DNA from: Pachypanchax playfairii
Lineage: Eukaryota > Chordata > Actinopteri > Cyprinodontiformes > Aplocheilidae
Assembly: GCA_006937955.1 (NCBI GenBank)
Contig: SSNP01000109.1
Span: 1,429,300-1,493,299 of the forward strand
Reading direction: 5' to 3'
Length of the DNA: 64,000 bases
In this document: piece by piece, positions 33,247-44,418 of the stretch
Layout: each line of letters begins with the position of its first letter
How positions within the stretch are numbered: position 1 is the stretch's first letter
Made by a program: the position numbers and the translations under genes
The notes under the pieces: generated by a model
The model's database searches: none
Told to the model about the DNA's origin: nothing
The model's input: the letters and a program-made list of their open reading frames with translations, nothing else

Positions 33247-34520
33247 ATGTCTGCTCCCAGCAACCTTCTTCTTCTTCTCATCACAATCTGGGCTTCATTT
33301 CAGGATGGTGGGTATTTTTTTAAATACATCTTTAAATTAAACAACATGGATTTTTTTTCATTTTATTTTTATATTACCAAGAAATGATCTTTAACATTAA
33401 TAACTAAGTGTGTTTAAGCTGTGTTCTTCTCAGTGTCACTGTGCAGAAGTTTGGATGTTACTGAACATGACTGGTTTTGAAAACAGTAAAATAAGAAGTT
33501 TTTTTTACATGCAGTTGTTTGATTATTTTTCCTTTGAAAATGTTGACATAATTTTTTAATCTGAACCCAGCAGTGTGTAGGTTTTCAGACATCTTTTATT
33601 TGAAATCTGATCAGAGAACGAGTTCAGAAGTTATTATCAACTTAAATGTATTGGTTCTAAGTAAACATTTAGGACAAATTGTTTTAAGAATTTAAAAAAT
33701 TTATCTGTAAAGAAATGTAATAAAATAGTTGACTTTAGGATTCTCGGAATCAAAATCTAATGCCTGGATTTGTTTTGGAGCTGCAGTCTAACAGAGTACC
33801 TTTTTTCTTTGAACACTGCAGGTTTGGGTCATCCAGTTGTGAAACAGCTGGAACCAAAAGGCATCAACGGCGTCCCAGCTCACCCAGTTCGAACACGGCG
33901 CTGTGCCTGCAGCAACCCGTTGGACTCTGAGTGTCACTACTTCTGTCACATGGACATCATCTGGATCAATACACCCAGGTGAGTGGGAGAAGATGCTGCT
34001 CTGAGAAAGTCTTCCATTTAAAAAAAACTAAAGAAATCAACAACATTAACAGTGTAAAAGGAACACTTGGATGAATAACCCTCCTGTCATCATATCTGCA
34101 TCATTAAACAAGAGCAAAGTCTGCAGAATGTCTAAGTTGTGAGCTGGTTTTTCTCCCTGCAGTAAAACAACACTTTATGGTCTGGGAAGCTCTTTGCTGC
34201 GTCGCAAACGGTCCGCTGGTCGCTGTGCCTGTGTCAATCCAGATGATCAGACCTGCAAAAGTTTCTGCTGCCTGCGGTGAGTTGGAGCTTCAAGCGTTTC
34301 TGACAAGCAATAACAAACATCAGCTAAAAGCTAAAAGGCAGGTATGACTGAGGAGGACAGGGAGTGGCGGGTGTTAGGGAGTGAATAGCTCATGCTATTA
34401 ATAAACTACATCTCGTCCAAGGGTGTGATCATCAAAACAATTCTCCTGAAGCCTGAGGGAGTAGGGCAATCTGAGGGCACAGAGACAAAGTCTACAGAGG
34501 CTGTTTTTGAGTGTGTGTGT

Positions 34521-34555
<35 letters not shown>

Positions 34556-35091
34556 GGGCAATGAAACTTTAAGTCACATTCCCTAGAGATGACTGTACTG
34601 AAAAAACACATTGAAACCATGGAGATGGTGAGTAACAGACTCAGAGAGATGAGACACGAGAGGCAGAGACGAGACATGCAGGAACACTAATGATTTATCA
34701 CAGAAGAGACTTCCTGGGTGTTTAAACTGCAGTGTGCATGTGAGAAAAAGACAAGAGAATGAAATTGCAGGATGTGCTTTCATGCAACCTGAATGCGATG
34801 AACTCCAGGATTCAGATCTTTATATATACTGATCTCTTTCTCTCCTGCAGCCCTGAATTCAAATCTATACAGAGTCTTCAGCTGGACATTCTCAGCACCT
34901 TGAGGTGAGATTTCAAAAATGATTGCACCTTGAAAAAATCCATTAAAATAACACAGACTTTTTTTTAATTGAACTTTTTCATGCTGTTGTTTGCGTCCCA
35001 CAGAGCTGCAGCTGACAAGTCAAAGAGAGTTCAAGATGCTCAGCATTCAGGTGGGGACGAGTCTCCTCAGGCTCATAGGACAATCATCTGA
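33247..35091 (+). CDS. edn2: Preproendothelin (endothelin-2 by synteny)
   Basis: Secreted precursor of a 21-residue vasoactive peptide acting on endothelin G-protein-coupled receptors. Exons 33247-33307, 33822-33978, 34163-34276, 34851-34904 and 35004-35091 join in phase to 474 nt (157 residues plus stop). Residues 1-20 form a signal peptide with a leucine-rich core. RTRR (44-47) precedes the mature peptide at 48-68, which has the four cysteines in the endothelin order C1, C3, C11, C15 and ends DIIW. The next residues, INTPSKTTLYGLGSSLL-RRKR, give a Trp68-Ile69 converting-enzyme site and a furin-type RRKR (86-89). A second CxC...C...C block (94-108) is the usual endothelin-like peptide. The a/b/other teleost paralogue is uncertain; edn2 is chosen because hivep3 lies just upstream in the same orientation as in human. 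Confidence 0.92.
33822..33978 (+). CDS. edn2: edn2 exon 2: mature endothelin peptide
   Basis: It encodes the end of the propeptide, the dibasic RTRR, and all 21 residues of the peptide, from Cys48 to Trp68, plus the first residues after the converting-enzyme site. Acceptor actgcag|GT and donor CAG|gtgagt are both canonical. The peptide has serine at position 9, where the known vertebrate endothelins carry lysine. Confidence 0.92.
34163..34276 (+). CDS. edn2: edn2 exon 3: big-endothelin tail, furin site, endothelin-like peptide
   Basis: Acceptor cctgcag|TAA and donor CTGCG|gtgagt. It encodes the C-terminal half of big endothelin, the RRKR cleavage motif and the CACVNPDDQTCKSFC block with the endothelin-like cysteine spacing. 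This splitting of the peptide-bearing and endothelin-like-peptide-bearing exons is the standard endothelin gene layout. Confidence 0.92.
34509..34556. repeat. (GT)n microsatellite in edn2 intron 3
   Basis: GTGTGT run, interrupted once by a GG, between edn2 exons 3 and 4; likely polymorphic. Confidence 0.9.
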
Positions 35092-35600
35092 TGAACAACG
35101 AAGCTGTCAAAGCAGCGAGAGTGAAAGAGAAAGAGAGCAGCAGCGCGCGAGCACCTGAACAAATGGCACTCCTTTCACTGTGAGGAGGAACACAGAGAGA
35201 TGTGTCTGATCCACGAAGGCTTCAGGTTTTCCCCTGCAAATGGAAGAAGGGCAGAAAAGGTTTTGAGGGTCTGCGGGTGCATATCGGAAACAGAAGAGTT
35301 GGATTGGAGCTGACAGGAGATACAACCAGATTAGATTTAACTCTGGATGTGGAGGTCTGAGGAGCTGAAGAGACTTTCTTAGTGTTTCAGTCTGGACAGT
35401 TCCTGAAGCAAGAGAAGCACAAATTCTCACATGCATAAAAACACTTTAGCTTATTTCTCTTAATTTAATTGATTTATTTTATGTATTTAGAGAAAATGTA
35501 CAACTAGGAAAATTCCCTTCATGAATGAATAGTTAAAAGAGTTGTTTGGTTTCTGTATAAAACACTGAGCAAAAATCAATAAAAGGTTTAATGAATTTTC
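35092..35600 (+). promoter_or_regulatory. edn2: edn2 3' UTR with polyadenylation signal
   Basis: Sequence after the TGA ending at 35091. AATAAA lies at 35578-35583 and is followed by a T-rich stretch, so the transcript probably ends near 35600. The first part contains an AG-rich tract (gagagtgaaagagaaagaga). Confidence 0.6.
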
Positions 35601-35623
35601 ATATTTTTAAATGTTTCTTTTAA

Positions 35624-36211
35624 AGAGACCATTTCATACAAATTTCAGGACTTGTTTATTTCTTAAGTATTAACCAGTAATATGAAACATTTTCTATCTA
35701 AAAAATGTCAGCAAACACTTATTAACAGACCTTTCAATCTGTCTGCGTTAAAATTCAGGTGGTTCCGGCTCCTTCCGTCAGGCTGCTTTGACTGCTTCGT
35801 CAGCAGCTCGTTCATATACATTATTCAAATTTGCTGGACTCTGATTGGCTAACAAACTAGCCTATGAGAGCAAGGTATACTGTTTCCTGCCCCGCTTCGC
35901 ATGGCAACGTCAGACGTCGTGTCTTCCTGTTTGCTACGTCTTATGCTACAGCTTTAGTGAGCTGAATGCTAGGTGTGGTTTCAACTGCAGGAGCTGCTGA
36001 AAACTAACAAAGGAGTTGTGATGAAACAGATACAGGTCGTTCGAACTCGGGAGCACTCGGGTGTTATCACCACCTGTGTAGTTTGAGACATTAAAACTGA
36101 AAGAGAAGTTGTTGACCTGTTTTCACACCCACTATGAAGGTAAGAACACCTGTGGAGCTAAAATATTCAACAGAAACATCAGAAAAAATGTTTTTTAATG
36201 GAAGGGTCTCT
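35624..36211. mobile_element. TTAA-flanked miniature element (piggyBac-like MITE)
   Basis: TTAA lies on both sides (35620-35623 and 36212-36215). The inside ends are AGAGACC on the left and AGAGACCC read from the right. The TTAA target suggests piggyBac mobilisation. 588 bp, no transposase frame. The right 71 bp recur at 24309-24379. It starts only about 20 bp after the inferred end of edn2. Confidence 0.65.
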
Positions 36212-36349
36212 TTAACTTGAAGTAAAAAAATAATTTAATATCTTTATTTGAAATAGAAAAATCCTTATAATTTAAAGATTTATCATTCCTTAAAGGAACA
36301 CATATCTCCTGCCATTGTTTAAAACAAACATAATTTCATATTTAAAAGT

Positions 36350-36850
36350 GATGGATTTATAGCCATCTTAAAAATGACCTCAATGATGACCTCAAATGAT
36401 TTGTTGGAACTCAGAGTCTGAGTTGGACAGTTTCAGCCTCTTTGACATCAAATTGTATTCAATTTTAGCCATTTTGGCCAAGATAGATAAACTGTGGTGG
36501 CCATCTTGAATTGGATTGACTTCAAAATGTAATCACTTGGAGACTTTCTGAGAGTTTCTTTTCAGACTTCATCAGTTAATAGCAAAGTTTTTAACAAAAA
36601 ACTGGTACAATCTGTTAGCACTTGGAGTGTGATGGAAAGACTCTCAAGTTGAGCTCTGTCACATTAAAATGAACTGAGTTGTAGTCATTGTTGTGTTTGC
36701 CAATGATAATCAGCTGTGATGGCCATCTTAAATTAGGTTTATTCTCAAAGTAAATCAGCTGTACATGTACGTTTATTACTTTCTGAGAGTTTTCTCAAAA
36801 TCTGTCTGATGGTTTATGGGATATATTGTTAACAATTCGACATACAAATG
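36350..36850 (+). repeat. Two tandem units of the 'gccatctt' interspersed repeat
   Basis: The units at about 36480-36620 and 36700-36850 each carry 'ctgtgrtggccatctt', a 'gattrac/gtttattc' block and 'ctgagagttt' followed by 'gtctgatggtt' or an equivalent tail. The same order appears in the single copy at 1850-2115. They lie immediately right of the TTAA element. Confidence 0.5.
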
Positions 36851-38079
36851 CTGGTAAAAACATCGTTGCTAGTCTTCAGCAGCAGGTGTTCTGACAGCTA
36901 TAAATCACATAAAGCAACATGTGTGATTCAATTGTGTGACAAGCAAACACAGTTTTAGAGATCAAACGGAGGCCTGACATGGATGAATGGTTCAGGAATT
37001 CCCAACCTCACATCAATAATAACTTGAGCTGCTTTTCAAAAGGCAGCGCCAGCCTTGTTATCACAGGGGCTCCGTGGAAAGAATGCAACGTTTTATAAAT
37101 CAGGGGTTTGTGATAGGGGGCCACAAAACACACTGTCACCTCGCGTTTGTCTCTGCTTGCTTGCACTGCACACCTGAAAATGCAGAAGATGGGGTCGAGG
37201 AGGGTTGGACATTTCCACTGAATTGTTGAAATAAACTTTTTCTGTTGTCAAGAAGCACTGATCTAAAAATATCAACCAAAGATTAATTTTCTGCTAATTT
37301 AAGAGACAGACTTTCCTGTTTGTCTTTGTTTGATTTCATTCTTGTTATATTTGAAATTTTAATAAAGAGACACCCTGCAGCGATCTTCCTCAAATAGGCC
37401 TCACGAGCAGCTCCTGCAGGTGTAATTATAGTGCTCACACGCAGACGCTGATCTGCTGATCTTCAGTCTGCCGTGACAAAACTCTGCATCACCATTCCTG
37501 TTTCCACAAACTTCTACAAACAAGAGGAACTCTATATATGGTCATGAGGATGTTTCCTACCAGTGGTTATGATCTTATTATGATTTAATTTTCTTAATTC
37601 CTCATCCACGTTACTAAAAAAGATGTAGAACGACATTCTACATTCAAAATGACAAATAAGAGCATATTTGACCACTGGTAGGTCAGAACTCTGTCCATGG
37701 TGCTGGAGGAGTAGAGACACAGTAAATCCTCTACACTGTTGTTGTCATGGAGAAAAATGTTTTATCTGCAACTTTTTTTTCCAATGAACAATTAAATTCA
37801 AAAGAAAATGTGGAAAAAAAAAGTTTGATTTACCAAAGAAGTCGAAACATTAGTGATTATTTGAATAAGTTAGAAAAGTCTCCAAAATATATTTGGGTTA
37901 AAGTGAAAGTTCAGCTGTGTAGCCAACTGGTTTATATGAAACTATCATGATCATTAAACTATCATTACATAAATCATAACTCATAAACCATGTATCAGTA
38001 ATTTATCAGATAGTGTAATAATATTACAGGTAATAAAAGACAGAAGGCGTTTCTGCTGAAATGCACTATCTGATTATTT
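36851..38079. other. Intergenic, no feature seen
   Basis: AT-rich sequence between the tandem repeat units and solo LTR C. No open frame above about 70 codons and no repeat that I recognise. Confidence 0.4.
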
Positions 38080-38084
38080 ATTCC

Positions 38085-38618
38085 TGTCAGGTCTTGGGGT
38101 TTTGGTTGTTTTATTATGTTCTGTACTCTGGGGTTTTGTTTGTGTATCTATGATTTCTTGTTGTAATTTTAGTTCAGAGCTTATCTGTGATTTTGTGTTG
38201 ATTTCTCAATTCCTCATGTTCCCACGTTTAGTCTGTTGTCTTGTCTGATTTCCCTGTATTTAGGTTCAGCTTTTATCTTTTGTACTGGTACTTGTTTCCT
38301 GTGTTGCTTTTATTTTGGTATTGTCTTCCTCTTCCGGTTTCCCGCTGTGTATCTTAGGTTCCTTGATTGATTCATTAGTCCTCAGTGTTTTCAGCTTCTG
38401 TGTTTGTGTCCAGGTGTTCTTTGTGAGTTCGTTTTATGTTCCCATGAGACCGCCCCTGGACTTCGCTGGTTATATGATCTGGTATTCTTTTCATCCCATC
38501 GCCACTCCTCCTGTAAGTCTGTTGTTTTACTTATTAAATCAGGTAAACTGCAGGTTTTTGTTGTTGAGCCTCTCTCCTGCACTTGGGCCCACATCCACAA
38601 CCGACAAGAATCATAACA
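38085..38618 (+). mobile_element. Solo LTR C with perfect target-site duplication
   Basis: 534 bp, starting TGTCAGGTCTTGG and ending AATCATAACA, with ATTCC duplicated exactly on both sides (38080-38084 and 38619-38623). An ATTAAA signal lies near 38533. Its TGTCAGG start matches the minus-strand starts of LTR-like elements A and B, so all three may belong to related Gypsy-type families. No internal gag/pol region is present. Confidence 0.8.
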
Positions 38619-39278
38619 ATTCCAACTAACTCATTTTCCTTTATTAACCCAAATAATCTTTAAAAAATTTACCAGCACAAATAGCAACTTATTATGAATC
38701 AGTTGTGATGATTCACATGAATAAAGTTGAGAGTGTCATTAAAGTGTGTGTGGGATGTATATTTTGATGTTCTCCCTCAGTCGGTATTCTTCACCAGTCA
38801 AACCTGAAGAGGTCAAAACACTCCAGATGTGTGGCCCAAAAATACCGTTAGGTTCAGTTCTGACCTCTTCATCAAATACAGCTGGAGGCTGCTTCATCAC
38901 AGTTCCTCCGACTAGATTTCTCAACCCTGTTCTGTTTTCAAAAACACAAACTAAATACCATCATATTTTTATGTGCTCAGTCTTAGCTTGGACATTCAGG
39001 CTCCTGTAACAGCTCTTTCCTGTTCCTGTCTGTGTTTTGTTTATAAAGGATTTAAATGTTTAAATAGAAGATGTCTTCAGATGCTCTCAGGACACAGCCT
39101 GTTGATGATTAAATGTTGTTTCTGATGTTTTAGGAAATAAGCAGCTTTAAAGATTCAATGTGGAACATTTTCATAAAAAGCAATATTTTTAACAACATAA
39201 TGCCTCCACAGTGCATTTAGAGCGGTGCAGAATGAAAGTATAGTATTTCCTTCAACAATTATATTTGAAGTACAATAT

Positions 39279-39563
39279 AAATGGTAAATGTCCTGTACTT
39301 GTATAGCGCTTTTCTCGTCATTCAGACCACTCAAAGCACTTTCACACTACAAGTTTTGCATTCACCCATTCACACAACCCGATATGTAGATCAGGGGGGA
39401 GAAGGGAGGGGCTAACATTCATACAACCCGATGCACAGATCGGGAGGCTACATGGGGTTCAGTGTCTTGCCCAAGGACACTTAGACGTGGCAGTGGAAGC
39501 CGGGATCGATCCAACAATCTTCAAGTTGGAGGATGACCGCTCTAACCACTGAGCCACAGCCGT
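39279..39563 (-). repeat. tRNA-derived SINE (minus strand)
   Basis: On the minus strand it begins with a tRNA-like head: a box A-like TGGCTCAGTGGTTAGAG (complement at about 39537-39554) and box B-like GGATCGATCCC (complement at 39502-39512), then a body with cccttgggcaagacactgaac-type sequence. The tail gcgctatacaagtacaggac ends in catttaccatt. The tail resembles the end of the L2-type LINE at 8300-8350. Confidence 0.75.
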
Positions 39564-40328
39564 AAAATAGTTTATTCTGACGGGCAAGACATTGGCATTT
39601 TGTTTACATCTACCAGCCAATAACTCGCAGAGTAGAGGGCACCATTGCGGATTGCCTAATATGGTGAATAGTCCGTAATAGCTAAGCAGGTACTAAGGAG
39701 CGTAGCTGAGTTGGAGCGGGAGATGCTGCTTTGGAGCACCAAGGATTTTGTTGTCCTTCTCGGGTGAGGAGTGAACAGAGAGGAATTTTTGCCACATCAG
39801 AGCATACGCGGGGGTCACACGCCTGGCGCACACCAAATGTTGTTGTGGTGTTCATGTTCCATTTTCCACCTTTTATAGGTTAGAAAGTTTTGGTAACAAG
39901 ATGAAGGATCCCTTCAGAGTGTCGCTTTCTTTAACTGAATTTGATAATGCTGATGTGTTTTCATCTGATTCCTACAGTCATCCTTCACTGTAATTTTAAA
40001 CATGAAAGCCACAGAAAGCAACTGAGTTCGTTTGAACTTTGCTTTTAACAATTTTTTTTCTTTGCAAGCAAACTGTGGCTGTTTTTTCTCTTTAATAAGC
40101 AAAAAAGCTGAAGACCTGAGGCCATGTTGTGCTAAAGCTTGATAAGAAAACTGTTTTTAATTTATAGAATGGAGTTTTGTTTCAGATATTTTGAATCACT
40201 TCTTACCTCGTTAAATTTTTCTTTTCACAATCTTCTAATCTGAATAAAACCGTTTTCATGCAGCACTTTTACTGCAACACAGGCTAAAACTAGCTAATTA
40301 AATCTTGATTAAATGACACCCTCTTTAA

Positions 40329-41351
40329 AGGTCATGAAAAATCAACTTTTTGGAGTTTTTAACCATGTTGTGATGCTATTTCTTTATTTAAAAGACCTCC
40401 AGAGTGGTTTTTGGCTTAATTTGTGCATTCCTGAGTAATCCTCCTGAAACCTGCACTCTGAGCAGCTGCTTTACTCGCTCATGTAAAACGGCTGAATTGA
40501 GCCCCTCTACGTCCCACTATCCTGACCAATCCCTGCTGCCCCTGTAGTAGGTACGAGGCGAGCTGCGAGAGTCTGAAACAATTTGTCAGGAGCTCATCAC
40601 GGCAGATGTCTAACCTACAGCCCAGAGTTCCCACACTTCAACCACCTGCTGCTCTTTATTAGCATGAGCTGCTAATAAAGACTTATCAACTCGACCCTAC
40701 TAATCACATGTCAGTATGACTCCAGCTTTACAGCTGAGCTCCACGTCACTGCAGCCCGTCCCACCACCGGATAAAAGACACAGTCACTCACCTTGCCAGC
40801 CCTCAATCAGACGTCCTGTTTGATGCGAGCTCCAGTTTAACCGCTTCATTAATCCAGCCTCAGACCTCAGACCTGTCCCGGTCGATCTCTCTCTCTCTTT
40901 GTCCGCCTCGTTCTTGGCTGCTGGTCTCGCGGTCAGCGACTATACGGTCGCTGCCTCCAGAAACCCGCTCCTCGCCTAGGACCTGTCTCACTTCACCCGT
41001 CAGATCCCAGTCTTGGTGTCATCTCGCATCCAGTCGCGAGTGGACCGTCCTTCCCTCCAGACGCTCCTCACCACCGAGCGTCCTCTGACAAATTAGCACC
41101 TCCATTTCGTTGTATTTCAATCTAAAAATTTCTCGTCGAAAATGTGCATTTGGCTGCGAGAGTTACATGATTATATTTAGTGTTTCTAAACAGAAAAAAA
41201 AAATCACATTTGGGAGGCGGGGTTTTAGGTAAACCGAATATAAGTTATATTTCAGGACAAATGAAGTGAATATAACTCAAACAGTAAGGTTTTATCATAT
41301 ATGTGCCGATCGCAGATGTTGAAAACTGTAAAATAGCATGATACAGTCCCT
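40329..41351. mobile_element. Candidate TTAA-flanked miniature element
   Basis: TTAA lies at 40325-40328 and 41352-41355. The inner ends are AGGTCATGAA on the left and, reverse-complemented, AGGGACTGTA on the right, so only the first bases are shared. CpG-bearing, GC-richer inside (40840-41060) than the flanks, no open frame of length. The pairing of ends is an inference. Confidence 0.4.
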
Positions 41352-41519
41352 TTAATAAGATTTCAAAAATTCTCCATATCTTGGCATTCTGCAGGGATTT
41401 GTACTTGGAAGCCATTAGATTCTTATGTTGGTTAGAAATGTACCATTGGAATAAACAAACAAATGATCCTGTTTACCTAAATACTATATTTGCATGAGGA
41501 TCAAAACTTGTGATAATTA

Positions 41520-43121
41520 CAGTGGGGCAAAAAAGTATTTAGTCAGCCACCAATTGTGTAAGTTCTCCCACTTAAAAAGATCAGAGAGGCCTGTAATTTT
41601 CATCATAGGTATACCTCAACTATGAGAGACAAAATGAGCAAAAAAAATCCAGAAAATCACATTTTCTGATTTTTAAAGAATTTATTTGCAAATTATGGTG
41701 GAAAATAAGTATTTGGTCACCTACAAACAAGTAAGATTTCTGGCTTTCACAGACCTGTAACCTCTTTAAGAGGCTCCTCGGTCCTCCACTCGTTACCTGT
41801 ATTAATGGCACCTGTGTGAACTCGTTATCAGTATAAAAGACACCTGTCCACAACCTCAAACAGTCACGCTCCAAACTCCACTATGGCCAAGACCAAAGAG
41901 CTGTCAAAGGACACCAGAAACAAAATTGTAGACCTTCACCAGGCTGGGAAGACTGAATCTGCAATAGGTAAGCAGCTTGGTGTGAAGAAATCAACTGTGG
42001 GAGCAATTATTAGAAAATGGAAGACATACAAGACCACTGACAATCTCCCTCGATCTGGGGCTCCATGCAAGATCTCACCCCGTGGGGTCAAAATGATCAC
42101 AAGAACGGTGAGCAAAAATCCCAGAACCACACGGAGGGACCTAGTGAATGACCTGCAGAGAGCTGGGACCAATGTAACAAAGGCTACCATCAGTAACACA
42201 CTACGCCGCCAGGGACTCAAATCCTGCAGTGCCAGACGTGTCCCCCTGCTGAAGCCAGGACACGTCCAGGCCCGTTTGCGGTTTACTAGAGAGCATTTGG
42301 ATGATCCAGAAGAGGATTGGGAGAACATCATATGGTCAGATGAAACCAAAATAGAACTTTTTGGTAGAAACTCAACTTGTCGTGTTTGGAGGGGAAAGAA
42401 TGCTGAGTTGGATCCAAAGAACACCATACCTACTGTAAAGCATGGGGGTGGAAACATCATGCTTTGGGGCTGTTTTTCTGCAAGGGGACCAGGACGACTG
42501 ATCCGTGTAAAGGAAAGAATGAATGGGGCCATGTATCGTAAGATTTTGAGTGAAAACCTCCTTCCATCAGCAAGGGCATTGAAAATGAGACGTGGCTGGG
42601 TCTTTCAGCATGACAATGATCCCAAACACACCGCCCGGGCAACGAAGGAGTGGCTTCGTAAGAAGCATTTCAAGGTCCTGGAGTGGCCTAGCCAGTCTCC
42701 AGATCTCAACCCCATAGAAAATCTCTGGAGGGAGTTGAAAGTCCGTGTTGCCCAGCGTCAGCCCCAAAACATCACTGCTCTAGAGGAGATCTGCATGGAG
42801 GAATGGGCCAAAATACCAGCAACAGTGTGTGAAAACCTTGTGAAGACTTACAGAAAACGTTTGACCTCTGTCATTGCCAACAAAGGCTATATAACAAAGT
42901 ATTGAGATTAACTTTTGTTATTGACCAAATACTTATTTTCCACCATAATTTGCAAATAAATTCTTTAAAAATCAGACAATGTGATTTTCTGGATTTTTTT
43001 TCCTCATTTTCTCTCTCATAGTTGAGGTATACCTATGATGAAAATTACAGGCCTCTCTGATCTTTTTAAGTGGGAGAACTTACACAATTGGTGGCTGACT
43101 AAATACTTTTTTGCCCCACTG
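41520..43121 (+). mobile_element. Tc1-type transposon (DD34E), full length, long inverted repeats
   Basis: 1602 bp between TA dinucleotides (41518-41519 and 43122-43123). The terminal inverted repeats are about 200 bp each (41520-41719 and 42922-43121), starting CAGTGGGGCAAAAAAGTATT; the arms are nearly identical. This is the IR/DR-like architecture known from Sleeping Beauty-type Tc1 elements; the sequence resembles the plaice Passport/PPTN group as I recall it. Confidence 0.93.
41883..42905 (+). CDS. Tc1-type transposase, apparently intact
   Basis: 340 residues from ATG 41883 to TGA at 42903-42905, with no stop or frameshift. An N-terminal helix-turn-helix (KQLGVKKSTVGAIIRKW) is followed by a second DNA-binding region and a GRPR-like stretch that here reads PRSGAPCKI. 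The catalytic triad is D153 (WSDETKIE), D244 (HDNDPKHT) and E279 (LNPIENLW), a DD34E spacing identical to Sleeping Beauty in both position and length. The Gly-rich box KHGGGNIMLWGCFS is intact. It cuts and pastes the element at TA sites. Whether it is active cannot be judged from sequence alone, since single substitutions could inactivate it. Confidence 0.93.
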   Translation: MAKTKELSKDTRNKIVDLHQAGKTESAIGKQLGVKKSTVGAIIRKWKTYKTTDNLPRSGAPCKISPRGVKMITRTVSKNPRTTRRDLVNDLQRAGTNVTKATISNTLRRQGLKSCSARRVPLLKPGHVQARLRFTREHLDDPEEDWENIIWSDETKIELFGRNSTCRVWRGKNAELDPKNTIPTVKHGGGNIMLWGCFSARGPGRLIRVKERMNGAMYRKILSENLLPSARALKMRRGWVFQHDNDPKHTARATKEWLRKKHFKVLEWPSQSPDLNPIENLWRELKVRVAQRQPQNITALEEICMEEWAKIPATVCENLVKTYRKRLTSVIANKGYITKY

Positions 43122-43265
43122 TATATCATTCTGGCTTTTTAGTTCTTATGTAACACAACAGGTTTGTGTCTAAGTGCTGTGTGTATCTGCTGAATAAACC
43201 ACACTAAAGGAGAAACCGCGGTCTCTAAGTCCCACTGTTGCTGAGAGACTCTCAGAAATATTATA

Positions 43266-43574
<309 letters not shown>

Positions 43575-43601
43575 GACTAACTAACTTATCTATCTCACAC
43601 A

Positions 43602-43890
43602 CACACTCAAGTTTGTTTTGCTATCCTTGTGGGGCCCATCCATTGACTTCCATTAATTTAATAACTTGATTTATGCCTAGCCCAAATCTAACCTTTACTG
43701 ATCTATACCTAACCCTAAGCCTAAATAAAACTCTATTCACACCATACCTCTAAAGCTGACCCCTAACCCTAAAAAAGGGAGTCCCCCGTATGAGGCCGGG
43801 CTTCGGTCCCCACAAGAACCCTCGGTCCCCAGAAGGATAGTAAATATTTCAAAACTGGTCCTCAGTAGGGTAGAAAAACAAGAACCCCCC
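43602..43890 (+). repeat. Dispersed repeat R1, copy 2 (uninterrupted)
   Basis: It aligns block by block with the outer parts of copy 1 (19373-19471 and 20324-20520) but lacks the LTR. It gives the empty site 'ctaacctttactgatctat' for that insertion. It is bordered on both sides by CA-rich runs. Confidence 0.75.
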
Positions 43891-44418
43891 ACACACACAC
43901 ACACGTGGTTGTCATTTTCCAGACAAAGTACAATATAAAGGTGTTGTCCAAGCCATGACGCTGTTCCAAGAAAAAGTGCTCATGATTTATGATCGTCTTA
44001 TCAAAGATCTTTGTTTACTCTTAGATATCAGACTTTTGCTGTTTCAGCTGATTAAGGCTTTCTCTGATTCTTTCCTACAGGTGTGTCACAATCCAGGATA
44101 TAATCGGAGGAGGAGCTGTTTAGAAAAGCATCAGATTTCAGAATAAGAGCCAGAAAAAATAAAATCAGAGGACAAAAACAAAAAACTATTTTATTAGGAC
44201 ACATTTCCTACAAGATCACTGAAAACTAAGAATTCAGTTCAATTCAATCTAGCTCAAGTAAGTACAATTTTTTAGTGCATCATACAGAGAATCCAGTAAA
44301 TAAATACCTTTTAGTTCTTAGAGACATAACGGCAGATGTGTTGCCAGCAACTGCTGTTGTTTTGCAAAAAATAACAATTTTGGGGGACAGAATTTAAATG
44401 AAATAACAAAATACAATA

